From a virus, in IMG/VR virus record IMGVR_UViG_3300028800_000915, positions 1 through 50,063 of that record: 50,063 bases of DNA. One strand, given 5' to 3'. The first letter of the stretch is position 1, and each line of letters starts with the position of its first letter. The notes under the pieces were generated by a model. It did no database searches and was not told the origin of the DNA. It saw only the letters and a program-made list of their open reading frames with translations. Position numbers and translations under genes: made by a program. Shown in pieces: positions 23,189 to 30,834 of this stretch.

Positions 23189-25602
23189 CGCTGGCCTCGC
23201 ATGATCTTCTGCAGATTGCGATTATTGAGGCGGACCTCGCGCTCAACCGCCTGCGCGACTTTGCGGGAAAACTCTGGCGTGACCGGTCCGCCGCCATAAT
23301 TGTGCACGGTGACGGAGACGGGCGAATGAATATCGCCGCCGCCTTTGCCGCCAATGTCGCCGTCACGAATAGCCTGCGCAGGGTTGCGGGGAATGATCAT
23401 TTCACCTTGGTGAACGATAGCCGAGCCAGTTTTCGGCACTTCCCAGGCGCCGGTCTCGAACATGCCGACGAAGGCGAACGAGCTGGCCGCTGCCATCATT
23501 GACGCGCCGAACGCCGGCGCCGTGAGGTCAAGCGGATACGGTGCGAGAGCCATGGATGCGACGCCGTTGGCGCCGGCCAGGGCCGAAGCCGTCGCAATTC
23601 CGCTCGCGAGCTGTTCCTTTTGCGTCGACTGGCCGAGCACGAGGTTTTTGATTTGGGTTTCAGCCCAATCCTCCACCATGCCGACGCCCATATTCACGAA
23701 GGCTTGGAGCACGCCGGTCGCGATTTGCTGCATGCCCTTGGCGAACGTCGTGCCCTGGAACAGCATCCCGTTTATCGCATTGGAGAACGTCGATTTGATC
23801 GAATTGGACAGCGTCGTCCACTTTTGCTGTTCCTGCGTGACGAGCTGGTTGTCCATCTGGCCGACCTGGCGGTCAAATCCAGCGACCAATGCGGCGCGAT
23901 CCTTCATCGCCTTCGCGTAGTCCGCAGTTCCCTTGATCAATCCCGCATGCTCGTCGTCGAAGCGCTTCAAAATTTGCGCCTCGATTTGCCGCGTCAGCCA
24001 TACCTCTTGGTCATGCTTTTGCTGCGCGTTGATCCGATGCTGCGCGAATTCCTGGTTGAGCTCGTCAATGCCGGAGGTGAGGCGATCCTTTTGATCCGTG
24101 ATGTATTCAGCGAGCTCGTCATCCGCGATTTGCTGCTTCTGCTTTGCCGCATCCTTCGCCGCTTTGACCTCAGCATTGTTCAATTCGATATCAGTCTGAG
24201 CGATCTTTTGCTTGACTTCCATGATTTGCGCCGCGTTCAGCTTGGCGCCAAGGAGAAGGTCGATCCATACCGCGCGCGCGCGGGAGAGGCGCTCGATATT
24301 GTCTTGCTGTTCGTCAGCCTTGATCGTGGCGATCGTGGTTTCGGCCGCCTTGATTTGCTCCGCGCCCATATTCGAAAAGCCGGACGTATTTGGGCCGGCC
24401 TGGGACTTGCCGAGCTTGAGCAGTTCGATATTCGCCTGCTTCAGCGCAGCGTTGTATTCATCCAGCTTCTTCTGATCGTCAGGCGTCAACCATCCGCCCT
24501 TCATGGAGTCGATGGCGGTTTTCAAATCCGTGATGTGGGCTTTCACCGCGTCAATGCGGGTTCCGACATGATCCTCAGCCGCGGCGGCAAGGTCAGCCTT
24601 CGCAATCATGCCGGCGTGCGCTTGCGCCATGGCGGCGATCGCATCGGCCGCCGTTTCGACCGTGCCGTGGAACAAGCCGGCGTCGCGCACGGCCTGGAGC
24701 GTCTTTTGATCGACAAGATCGAACGCGTAGGCGAGCCCGAGCAATGCGTGCTCAAACGCCAGCGCCGCCGGCGCCGCCTGGTTGCTCAGGACGTCCGACG
24801 CCTGGGTCAAACTCTGGCGCGTGCGCTCGGCGCCCTCAGTGACCGTCGGGTCCATCGCAAGGCCGAGGTCCTGCATCTTACGCGTGAGCGCTTCAGTTCC
24901 TTGCGCCCATGATTCCAGCGCGGGACGAAGCTCCTCACCGGACCGACCGAAGAGAACCACTTCCAATCGTGATTGCTCAGCGACGTCCGTGATGTGCAGG
25001 AGCGCGTTAGCGAGCAGGGGAAGCGCTTGCTCAGCCGGAAGCATGGCGTCGACACCGAGCTCGCGGAACGCGTCGGCCTGAGACTTGACGCCCTGTTGAG
25101 CTTTGCCCTGGCTGTCATTGAATTTGCGGATTGCGGAATCGACCGTCGCCGTTTCGACGCCGGCAAGTCTTGCACTTTCCTGGAAATCGCGCAGCGCAGT
25201 GGAGGTGAGGCCGAGAACTTCGGACTCGTGTTCGACGTCCGCCGCAGTGTTGAGCGCTTCCTTCCCAAAGCCAATGATGGCGCCGATGCCGACGGCAATG
25301 CCGACTTGCGCCAGCGCATCGCTCAAGACGCCGGCGGACTCGGCCAGGCCTTTGAACGAGAAGCCCTGCATTTCCTTCAGGTCAGTTTTCAACCCTTGGA
25401 CGCGGGACTGAGCCTGGAGCATAGCTTCCGAGGCTTGGAGAAGTTGGGGACGAAACTGGTCCGCCATGCCGCTCTGAGCAGCTTGGGCCGCGAGGTCGCG
25501 GAAGGCCTTTTGGGTCTCGCGCAATTGCTGTTGAGCAATTCCGAGGTTGGCCTGGACGGAGACGACGTCCGCTGTGATTTTGACGTCGATATTTGAAGGC
25601 AT
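23185..25602 (-). CDS. Tail tape measure protein
   Basis: An 805-residue, mostly helical protein placed between the tail chaperones and DUF2460. The N-terminal 95 residues are coiled coil (NLGIAQQQLRETQKAFRDLA). A hydrophobic region at 95-115 (DALAQVGIAVGIGAIIGFG), the tape-measure-type stretch LGLTSTALRDFQESARLAG, and later coiled coils follow. Further hydrophobic segments lie near the end (SALAGANGVASMALAPYPLD). The C-terminus has GEMIIPRNPAQAIRDGD. At roughly 0.15 nm per residue a tail of about 120 nm would follow; that is an estimate from general knowledge. No lysozyme motif was seen. Confidence 0.85.
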   Translation of the reverse strand: MPSNIDVKITADVVSVQANLGIAQQQLRETQKAFRDLAAQAAQSGMADQFRPQLLQASEAMLQAQSRVQGLKTDLKEMQGFSFKGLAESAGVLSDALAQVGIAVGIGAIIGFGKEALNTAADVEHESEVLGLTSTALRDFQESARLAGVETATVDSAIRKFNDSQGKAQQGVKSQADAFRELGVDAMLPAEQALPLLANALLHITDVAEQSRLEVVLFGRSGEELRPALESWAQGTEALTRKMQDLGLAMDPTVTEGAERTRQSLTQASDVLSNQAAPAALAFEHALLGLAYAFDLVDQKTLQAVRDAGLFHGTVETAADAIAAMAQAHAGMIAKADLAAAAEDHVGTRIDAVKAHITDLKTAIDSMKGGWLTPDDQKKLDEYNAALKQANIELLKLGKSQAGPNTSGFSNMGAEQIKAAETTIATIKADEQQDNIERLSRARAVWIDLLLGAKLNAAQIMEVKQKIAQTDIELNNAEVKAAKDAAKQKQQIADDELAEYITDQKDRLTSGIDELNQEFAQHRINAQQKHDQEVWLTRQIEAQILKRFDDEHAGLIKGTADYAKAMKDRAALVAGFDRQVGQMDNQLVTQEQQKWTTLSNSIKSTFSNAINGMLFQGTTFAKGMQQIATGVLQAFVNMGVGMVEDWAETQIKNLVLGQSTQKEQLASGIATASALAGANGVASMALAPYPLDLTAPAFGASMMAAASSFAFVGMFETGAWEVPKTGSAIVHQGEMIIPRNPAQAIRDGDIGGKGGGDIHSPVSVTVHNYGGGPVTPEFSRKVAQAVEREVRLNNRNLQKIMRGQR

Positions 25603-25604
25603 TT

Positions 25605-25973
25605 TTACATCCCCGGAAAGTCGCCAATGCCGCCGCCGAGGTCAGCTTGGGTCGGCTTCCCCTTAATCGGGGTGAGCCCGCGCATGGCGGCCATGTCCAT
25701 CGGACTCATGGCGCCGCCGGACTTCCATAGAGCCTCGAGCTGAGCCAGATGCTCCTGCGGCGTCTTTGGACCGGTCTCCGGACGCCAGGTTGTTTGCGCG
25801 ACAGCCAGGATGGCGAGCAGCTCCGGCTCGGGAGGATTAGTCTCCCAATATTCGAAGAGGTCGGTGGCCTGCGGGAGCGTCATCGTGCGAACTTCGTCCG
25901 GCAGTTTTTTAAGTGCCGTGCAAAGCCGCGCGATGATTTTCGACCAAACTACGCCGCGCCCGCCGGTGCTTCC
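25605..25973 (-). CDS. Tail assembly chaperone T, made by -1 frameshift from the upstream G gene
   Basis: The frame is open from the slip site at 25970-25976 to 25605. Its first residues after the shift read GSTGGRGVVWSKIIARLCTA, clearly coding in character. The last 92 residues start at an internal ATG (25883) and end GGGIGDFPGM. In long-tailed phages the G protein and a longer G-T fusion, made by -1 frameshift, act as chaperones for tape measure and tube assembly. The relative frames here are exactly -1 and the T frame has no stop between. Free translation from 25883 is possible but no ribosome site is evident. Confidence 0.75.
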   Translation of the reverse strand, partial: GSTGGRGVVWSKIIARLCTALKKLPDEVRTMTLPQATDLFEYWETNPPEPELLAILAVAQTTWRPETGPKTPQEHLAQLEALWKSGGAMSPMDMAAMRGLTPIKGKPTQADLGGGIGDFPGM

Positions 25974-26275
25974 CCCGGTTTTGGCTTCTTCATGCCGGTT
26001 ACGGACAGGATCGTATCGAACGCGGCCATGAGTTCGCCATCCTCGAGGCGCATGGCCTTCAGGCTGTCATCCGTCAACGTCGGGTTTTCCGGTGCGGCCG
26101 CGGCTAGGATCACACTGCGCACGCGTTGCTGAGAGCGCCGCGCTTCGACCTGGGGATCAGGGTCCTCCGCCAGGGAGACGCCAACCTGAAGATCCTCGAG
26201 CTGGCCGAGTGTGAGCGGGACCGTGAATTTGTACGGCTTCCCCTCGAGCAAAATTTCGATAATGCGCTGAGCCAT
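25949..26275 (-). CDS. Tail assembly chaperone G
   Basis: A 108-residue protein starting MAQRIIEILLEGKPYKFTVP, with a helical middle (LGQLEDLQVGVSLAEDPDPQ) and an Ala/Pro-rich C-terminus MKKPKPGEAPAGAA just at the slip site. It lies between the tail tube gene and the tape measure gene, the position of lambda G/T-type chaperones. The upstream gap contains a long hairpin. It is needed in excess over the fusion. It is not part of the virion in known systems. Confidence 0.75.
   Translation of the reverse strand: MAQRIIEILLEGKPYKFTVPLTLGQLEDLQVGVSLAEDPDPQVEARRSQQRVRSVILAAAAPENPTLTDDSLKAMRLEDGELMAAFDTILSVTGMKKPKPGEAPAGAA
25970..25976 (-). other. Probable -1 ribosomal frameshift site
   Basis: On the minus strand, G-GGG-GAA in the G frame (codons CCG-GGG-GAA). 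A -1 slip reads GGG-GGA-AGC and enters the T frame. Re-pairing is perfect for the P-site GGG but poor for GAA, so this differs from the lambda GGGAAAG type. Upstream CCAAAACC is a weaker alternative. A GC-rich sequence follows directly and may form a stimulating structure. Confidence 0.55.
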
Positions 26276-26290
26276 TGATATCCCATGAGG

Positions 26291-26323
26291 TTTGGAGCCC
26301 GACGCGAATCGCCGAGCCCCAAA
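26291..26323 (-). terminator. Long hairpin after the tail tube gene
   Basis: On the minus strand TTTGGGGCTCGGCG pairs with CGTCGGGCTCCAAA around ATTCG, a 14-bp stem with three G-U pairs. It sits in the 60-bp gap between the tail tube and chaperone G genes. There is no T-run, so it is an attenuator or mRNA-stabilising hairpin rather than a full terminator. It could set the large expression difference between these genes. Confidence 0.5.
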
Positions 26324-26335
26324 TCTCTAGCAGAA

Positions 26336-27142
26336 TTAGCCCTGCGAGCCGACCGACAGCGTGAAGACGTTACCAGAGGCGTTCTGGAAAAACCCGAAGT
26401 CATATTCGGGCATCGCGAAGTCTGTAATCTTGTGGCCCATCGTCCACTTGGTACAGATCGCGTTGAAAATGCGCAGGTAATAGGTCGAACCATATAGGAT
26501 CGACTTATAGTCCAGCTGGAACGTCGGCGTGGAGCCGATGATCGGGTTCGCAAAGGTTTGAGATTGCCCCGCCGCCGAAGTATAGGTGTAGGCGAACGAG
26601 ATATACACCGAAATCGCGGACACGTTGTCGGCTGAGGCGAACACATAGGCGCCGGCCGTCACCTTGTATTGGCCGGCGACTGGCGTGCCGGATGGGATCA
26701 CAGTGAAGACCTGGCCCGTCGCCGCGTTCACGACGCCGAGGTCCAGATTAAACGATCCCGTGTTCGGGATCAGCATCGTGGTCGCGGTTTCAGTGGTCGA
26801 CGCCGTGATGGTGAACGGCGTGGCCGGGATCAGCTTCGCAAGCGACGTGTATGTGTCGTATTGCGTGCCGGCGGTCCACGTTCCACCGAGAACCAAAGCG
26901 TTCAGCGCCTTGCCGGAGAGTGCCGCGGCCTTGACCTTACCGGTCGCCTTTGCCGTGCCGCGCGCGACGAGGAGGGGCAGCTGGTTCTGACCGTAGAGCT
27001 CCTTGTTCTCAAAGGACAAGTCCGTCGAGAATTCGTTGCAGTAGCCGACGTTGACCGGCGAAAGATCGCCGGCGTCCGTGCGCGTCACCCATAGGATGCC
27101 GGGGCCAAAAACACCCTGAGGCGCAATGTTCGTATTCGCCAT
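26336..27142 (-). CDS. Major tail tube protein with inserted Ig-like module
   Basis: A 268-residue protein directly before the chaperones, where the tube gene lies in long-tailed phages. The N-terminus (GPGILWVTRTDAGDLSPVNV, then GYCNEFSTDLSFENKELYG) and the C-terminus (MGHKITDFAMPEYDFGFFQN, SGNVFTLSVG) match the beta-sandwich tube fold. Residues about 130-195 contain an extra Ig-like unit (SGTPVAGQYKVTAGAYVFAS, SVYISFAYTYTSAAG). This resembles a unit in the hub protein and probably decorates the tube surface. It is flanked by hairpins on both sides, suggesting its own expression level. Confidence 0.8.
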   Translation of the reverse strand: MANTNIAPQGVFGPGILWVTRTDAGDLSPVNVGYCNEFSTDLSFENKELYGQNQLPLLVARGTAKATGKVKAAALSGKALNALVLGGTWTAGTQYDTYTSLAKLIPATPFTITASTTETATTMLIPNTGSFNLDLGVVNAATGQVFTVIPSGTPVAGQYKVTAGAYVFASADNVSAISVYISFAYTYTSAAGQSQTFANPIIGSTPTFQLDYKSILYGSTYYLRIFNAICTKWTMGHKITDFAMPEYDFGFFQNASGNVFTLSVGSQG

Positions 27143-27167
27143 GGTAGTCCATTCCTCTCGTGATTAG

Positions 27168-27181
27168 CCCGCGCTCGCGGG
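27168..27181 (-). terminator. Short hairpin upstream of the tail tube gene
   Basis: CCCGCG-CT-CGCGGG, 6-bp perfect arms, in the 51-bp gap between the tail completion gene and the tail tube gene. On the minus strand there is no T-run after it, while on the plus strand TTTGGTT follows. It is more likely an mRNA processing or stability element for the tube transcript than a terminator. Confidence 0.3.
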
Positions 27182-27193
27182 TTTGGTTGAAAA

Positions 27194-27628
27194 TTACGGC
27201 AGAGTAATTTTGACGGTCATCGCCGCCTTACCCTGGCCGTCAGTTGCTCCGTCGTCCTTGTCCGTTCGGCCAGCGATGCGGCACCAATTGACCGTTCGAC
27301 CGATCGTGAATTGCTTGGTATTCGGATCGTCCCAGGCGAACGCCTGGCGCACTTCCTTCATGCGCGCGTTCAATGTCGTGTCAGGCGGCAAGTTCGGATC
27401 CGTGTCCGCCGGCACATAAAGGAAAAGATCGAGCTCGAGCTCCGTGACGTTGAAGGCCGCGTTGTGCCACTCGTCGTCCTGGCCAATGTGTCGAATTTGG
27501 AGCGCCGGTTGCGTCTTGACCTCGGTCCAATGCTGCGCGCGCCGGCTGATATTCGGGATCGTTCCGCTGAGCTTGCCCTGGAGATTGGTGAGCAAATTAT
27601 TCAGCACTGTCTCGAAATCGTCGTTCAT
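27194..27628 (-). CDS. Tail completion/terminator protein
   Basis: A 144-residue protein immediately before the tail tube gene, the position of tail terminator proteins (lambda U-like, or GTA g8-type). It begins with an amphipathic helix (FETVLNNLLTNLQGKLSGTI), continues with beta strands (QPALQIRHIGQDDEW, ELELDLFLYVPADTDPN) and ends KAAMTVKITLP. The alpha/beta order fits the family, but identity is by position and fold pattern. The start overlaps the preceding stop. Confidence 0.6.
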   Translation of the reverse strand: MNDDFETVLNNLLTNLQGKLSGTIPNISRRAQHWTEVKTQPALQIRHIGQDDEWHNAAFNVTELELDLFLYVPADTDPNLPPDTTLNARMKEVRQAFAWDDPNTKQFTIGRTVNWCRIAGRTDKDDGATDGQGKAAMTVKITLP

Positions 27629-28128
27629 TGATCACCTTCAGCGGTCGCCTGGTCGACGGCTTGGCGGAGCTCTTGCTCAGCGTCGCCTGCAATCGAACCT
27701 TCGGCGCGCACGAGCATGTGTGCCGGTGCGATATTCACGGTTCGCGTATGGCGTTTGATCACGACGTCGATCGGTGCAGAGATGCGCCGACCAAAAACCG
27801 TGGAGCGACTCTCGTCGTGAAGTTTCTGAGAAAACGAGCTGTGAACGCCCCATTCGACGGCGCCGGCTTTCTCATAGTCGCCCGAGAACGTGACGCGGCC
27901 GACGATCTTCACGCCCTTGTCGTCAAAAACTTCCTTCTTAACGAAGCTTGCCAGGCGCCGACGGCTTTCCGTCTTGCCGCGCGGGATGAAAAATAGAACG
28001 CGTTCCTCGAGCTTGCCGGCCAGTGACGTGATCTTGGTGAGCAGAACGTCGTGCAGCTTCTTCGGGAATTCGTCGAAGCGCAGTGCTACCTCGCGGTCGC
28101 CCGCGACGAATACGCCAAAATCATCCAT
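27625..28128 (-). CDS. HK97 gp10-like head-tail/neck protein
   Basis: A 167-residue protein with the gp10-like pattern: LRFDEFPKKLHDVLLTKITS as an N-terminal helix, then EKAGAVEWGVHSSF and a later basic stretch (APIDVVIKRHTRTVNIAP) with the closing PAHML segment. Such proteins complete the tail or neck. It sits between the head-tail stopper candidate and the tail terminator, as expected. The C-terminal helix EQELRQAVDQATAEGDQ is charged. Confidence 0.65.
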   Translation of the reverse strand: MDDFGVFVAGDREVALRFDEFPKKLHDVLLTKITSLAGKLEERVLFFIPRGKTESRRRLASFVKKEVFDDKGVKIVGRVTFSGDYEKAGAVEWGVHSSFSQKLHDESRSTVFGRRISAPIDVVIKRHTRTVNIAPAHMLVRAEGSIAGDAEQELRQAVDQATAEGDQ

Positions 28129-28130
28129 GG

Positions 28131-28514
28131 CTATCCTCGAACGGTGATTTCGATCCGCGCGAGCACGTCGTCCACCAATATCGGTGTGACCAGAGCCACG
28201 AAGCGCTTATTGCCGGCGACCACGATCGCATCCGTTCGATTGGGAAGCGGAAGCCCGTCCGTCAGAGGCCAGCCGGCCGCGTCAAGCTCCGTGCCGGATA
28301 GGATGATCCTCGTGTCTGAGGCTTGCGGCGGTGTTGGCGGCGTGACCGTCAACCCCTGCACATTGTCGGCCGGGATGTTCGTGCGGACGAAGCCCTTGAA
28401 GGTGCATGAAATAGAATTGCCGCCGCCGGTCGCCCTGGTGATCACGACAGTTTGGCCAGTCTTGCGCAACCGCGCGTCGAGAGCGGTCCGCCACTTCGAA
28501 TATGCGAGCGTCAC
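28131..28514 (-). CDS. Probable head-tail stopper protein
   Basis: A 127-residue protein with a GTG start overlapping the connector's stop. Its beta-rich body (GQTVVITRATGGGNSISCTF, GFVRTNIPADNVQGL, DTRIILSGTEL, RFVALVTPILVDDVLARIEI) resembles stopper proteins in gene order and size. The N-terminus AYSKWRTALDARLRKTG is a basic helix. It is assigned by position between connector and gp10-like protein; direct family evidence is limited. Confidence 0.5.
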   Translation of the reverse strand: MTLAYSKWRTALDARLRKTGQTVVITRATGGGNSISCTFKGFVRTNIPADNVQGLTVTPPTPPQASDTRIILSGTELDAAGWPLTDGLPLPNRTDAIVVAGNKRFVALVTPILVDDVLARIEITVRG

Positions 28515-29182
28515 GCGAGAACGATATCGCGATAGTTTTCGAGGAGGTCCTCGATATCCGGCGTGATATTGCCGTTGCCCTGAGCTCCCATCCCGTATTC
28601 CTCGCGCCCGATTCCGGCGATGTCCTCACTCTTCAGGAATGGATCGCGGTCACGGCTGATCCAGCGCGCCTTGATCATTCGAAGGCAGGCTTCCTCAACG
28701 TCGGCGGGAAGCGTGCAATTGTCGACCGGCGGCAATGTGAAGCCGGCTGTGTAGACGATGATCAGCGGCTTGCCGTGCCAATCGGTTTGATACCCGTTTT
28801 CGTCCAGGCGATAGATCGCGTTGCTGTCCAGGTCGACCTCATAATCCGTCCCGACGACAAGAAGAGTTCCATCCTCAGTCACGCTCGTCACGGCCGTCAG
28901 CGGCGTGCGCGCGGGAATGTAATAGCCCTTCCGGTTCGGAATGAACGCCGGCCGGTTCATGTGTTGCGGCCGCACAAGGTCCTGATATGTCGCCTGCGCA
29001 AACTGCCGATTGCAGAATTGCACGATCGCGCCCGAGGCCTGTTTGATCAGGCGCTTGAGGTAGATATCGTCCTGCGGCGTTGCGCCATTGAGAACCAGGT
29101 CGCCCTTGACGTTGATCAGCGACGTCAAGTCCGTCGAAACCGGCGGCGTGATCACTGTGGTGATGACGTAGTTCTGGCCCAT
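28511..29182 (-). CDS. Head-tail connector (adaptor) protein
   Basis: A 223-residue protein. Features of the gp6-like adaptor are visible: DDIYLKRLIKQASGAIVQFC near residue 38, RPAFIPNRKGYYIPARTPL, TVTEDG-like TSVTEDGTLLVVGTDYEVD, and a C-terminal helical part LPADVEEACLRMIKARWIS with ILENYR-type DLLENYRDIVL. It forms the ring beneath the portal. It is separated from the capsid gene by an unusually long block of other virion genes. Confidence 0.75.
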   Translation of the reverse strand: MGQNYVITTVITPPVSTDLTSLINVKGDLVLNGATPQDDIYLKRLIKQASGAIVQFCNRQFAQATYQDLVRPQHMNRPAFIPNRKGYYIPARTPLTAVTSVTEDGTLLVVGTDYEVDLDSNAIYRLDENGYQTDWHGKPLIIVYTAGFTLPPVDNCTLPADVEEACLRMIKARWISRDRDPFLKSEDIAGIGREEYGMGAQGNGNITPDIEDLLENYRDIVLA

Positions 29183-29542
29183 TTACATCGGCCCCGCTTG
29201 GAGGACCGCGACGCGGCCCTGTTCGACAATCGTCTTGTTCGCCGCGCCGGTCGCGTCCGTCAGCTGCACGCCGTGGAAATACCAGCCGTCAGTTCCGGTG
29301 CTATCAGCGTTCGCCAGGTTGAGGCGGACCAATCCGTCGACCCCGGTATTCACGAAGCTCAATCCACCCAGGGACTTCTTCTTGGTGATCACCGCCGTCA
29401 GCGATACGTCGCGGTACATGATCCACTCAATTTCGGCCATGCCCGAGACGTCAAGCGCATTGCCGGCGCCGTCCGTGATCGTGAAGACCGGCGCGGATGC
29501 GCGGCCGGCGTAGATCGTGAAATCTTGCGAGTAGGCGGTCAT
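29183..29542 (-). CDS. Virion protein, BppU-like N-terminal beta domain
   Basis: A 119-residue beta-rich protein: MTAYSQDFTIYAGRASAPVF, TITDGAGNALDVSGMAEIEW, LTAVITKKKSLGG and VRLNLANADSTG. This order is typical of the Ig-like fold found at the start of phage baseplate upper proteins and in small structural proteins. It is translationally coupled to the repeat protein upstream and to the connector downstream. A decoration or appendage role is inferred. Confidence 0.55.
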   Translation of the reverse strand: MTAYSQDFTIYAGRASAPVFTITDGAGNALDVSGMAEIEWIMYRDVSLTAVITKKKSLGGLSFVNTGVDGLVRLNLANADSTGTDGWYFHGVQLTDATGAANKTIVEQGRVAVLQAGPM

Positions 29543-30834
29543 TGATCCACTTCCCCGCTAAGGTTTGTCGTCGGCTTCGTTCCGCTCAGTGTGACCGTCG
29601 GCTCAGTTGCCGCCAGGGTCACGGCCGGCTTCGTCGCGGACAAATTCACTGGCGGCTTCGTGGCCGAAAGGTTTGTCGTCGGTGCCGTACCCAGGAGCCG
29701 CGGGACGCTCAACAGCGCCTTCGCGACCGAGCTCGGCACGAGCTGGATCATGGATTGCACGGCCGCCGCCGATAGCCGTGGAAGCGGCCTGACGGGAAGC
29801 GATAGGGGTGCAAACCATTTGTCGACCGTCACGACCTCCGCGACCAAGGTGCGGAGCGTGGCGAAGAATGACTGCTTCTGCGGAACCGGCGGAGGCAGAA
29901 CCGGCTGTGAAAGCGCGGCAAACCATCCAAACGACGGCGGCGGAACGAAGGTCGGAACCCATAGGGCGCGCGGCGATCCAAGAGTCCTGGTCGCCTGGAT
30001 CCTCAGAGGCTCCGATAGCGGCCTAAACCATTTATCGAGGGTCACAACCTCGCTGGATGAGATGAGCGTCGCCGGACCGAACCACGCGTCAGACAAATTC
30101 CTGACGACGACGCGCGGCACTGGAAGCGAAAGCGCCACATGCCAGTCCATTGGCAGTGGCGGAACGAAGGTCGGCCCAAACGATGCGGAAGGTGATCGCG
30201 GCGCCGCGGCCAGGCGCAAGGGCTCAGAAAGAGCACGGAACCATTTATCTACCGTGACCACTTCCGCGGCGGCCGGCGGCAGGATCGGTCCGACCGTTGA
30301 CGTCTGCGCCGCTGAAGCCAGCCATGGGGCCGGACGCGCCGGTTCCGATAGCGCGCGGAACCACTTGTCCGGGGTAGTGACCTCCGGGCGGGTGAGGCCT
30401 GAAGGGTCGACCGTAAAATATGGCCGCAAGGACGACGGCAGGCCGGCCAGCGTCCGCGCCGGCTCGGCGAGCGGGCGAAACCACTTGTCGACTGTGACGA
30501 CTTCGGACGAGACGACGGGTGCAATAGGCGCAACCGTCAACCCTTGCGCCGAGGACTTCAGCGCCGGCAGGACCGGACGCGAAAGCGGCGCGAACCAACC
30601 CATGGCCGGCGGCGGGACCAATACCGGGCCGACCGAGGCCGTGACCGCCAGAGACACCGCGGCGGCGATGACCCGGCGCGAAAGCGGCTGGAACCAATCG
30701 AAGGACGGCGCGCTCGACGTCGTTCCGCCGTTTTGATCGACGTTTATTCCGCCGACGCCTTCCTGCGTCGTCCCGGTCTCGTCGACGATTATCGACGTCG
30801 GGAAACTACTGACGACGTACTGTTTATCCGTCAC
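29539..30834 (-). CDS. Trp-repeat virion protein with C-terminal nonapeptide repeats
   Basis: A 431-residue protein built from nine imperfect repeats of 33-40 residues. Each carries D-K-W-F-R/A-P/A-L-S-E-P-x-R or a close variant, with Trp at 47, 80, 118, 158, 198, 231, 269, 304 and 340. An EVVTVDKWF lead-in is common and Pro/Ala-rich spacers with short strands lie between. Residues 386-426 are four to five tandem 9-residue repeats (TTNLSATKP, PVNLSATKP, AVTLAATEP, TVTLSGTKP). No catalytic motif was seen. The setting among virion genes suggests a structural or decorating fibre. The N-terminal 45 residues are beta-like. Confidence 0.7.
   Translation of the reverse strand: MTDKQYVVSSFPTSIIVDETGTTQEGVGGINVDQNGGTTSSAPSFDWFQPLSRRVIAAAVSLAVTASVGPVLVPPPAMGWFAPLSRPVLPALKSSAQGLTVAPIAPVVSSEVVTVDKWFRPLAEPARTLAGLPSSLRPYFTVDPSGLTRPEVTTPDKWFRALSEPARPAPWLASAAQTSTVGPILPPAAAEVVTVDKWFRALSEPLRLAAAPRSPSASFGPTFVPPLPMDWHVALSLPVPRVVVRNLSDAWFGPATLISSSEVVTLDKWFRPLSEPLRIQATRTLGSPRALWVPTFVPPPSFGWFAALSQPVLPPPVPQKQSFFATLRTLVAEVVTVDKWFAPLSLPVRPLPRLSAAAVQSMIQLVPSSVAKALLSVPRLLGTAPTTNLSATKPPVNLSATKPAVTLAATEPTVTLSGTKPTTNLSGEVDQ
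29557..29679 (-). repeat. 27-nt tandem repeats encoding nonapeptides
   Basis: About four and a half imperfect 27-nt units, each encoding x-x-x-L-S/A-A/G-T-K/E-P. Units vary at silent and coding positions, so the array is old enough to have diverged. Variable unit number between relatives is expected. Confidence 0.75.

Noticed and set aside
23620-24912. Plus-strand open frame of 430 codons opposite the tape measure gene
   Set aside because: It lies wholly within the tape measure gene, which has the expected position, coiled coils and coupled start; no domain is seen in the plus frame.
25883-25949. T chaperone as an independent gene starting at the 25883 ATG
   Set aside because: No ribosome site is evident and the coding pattern continues upstream in frame to the slip site, fitting a frameshift product.
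29591-30736. Plus-strand open frame of 381 codons opposite the Trp-repeat protein
   Set aside because: The minus frame has a clear repeat structure and overlaps neighbours by 4 bases in the operon; the plus frame is a mirrored low-complexity product.
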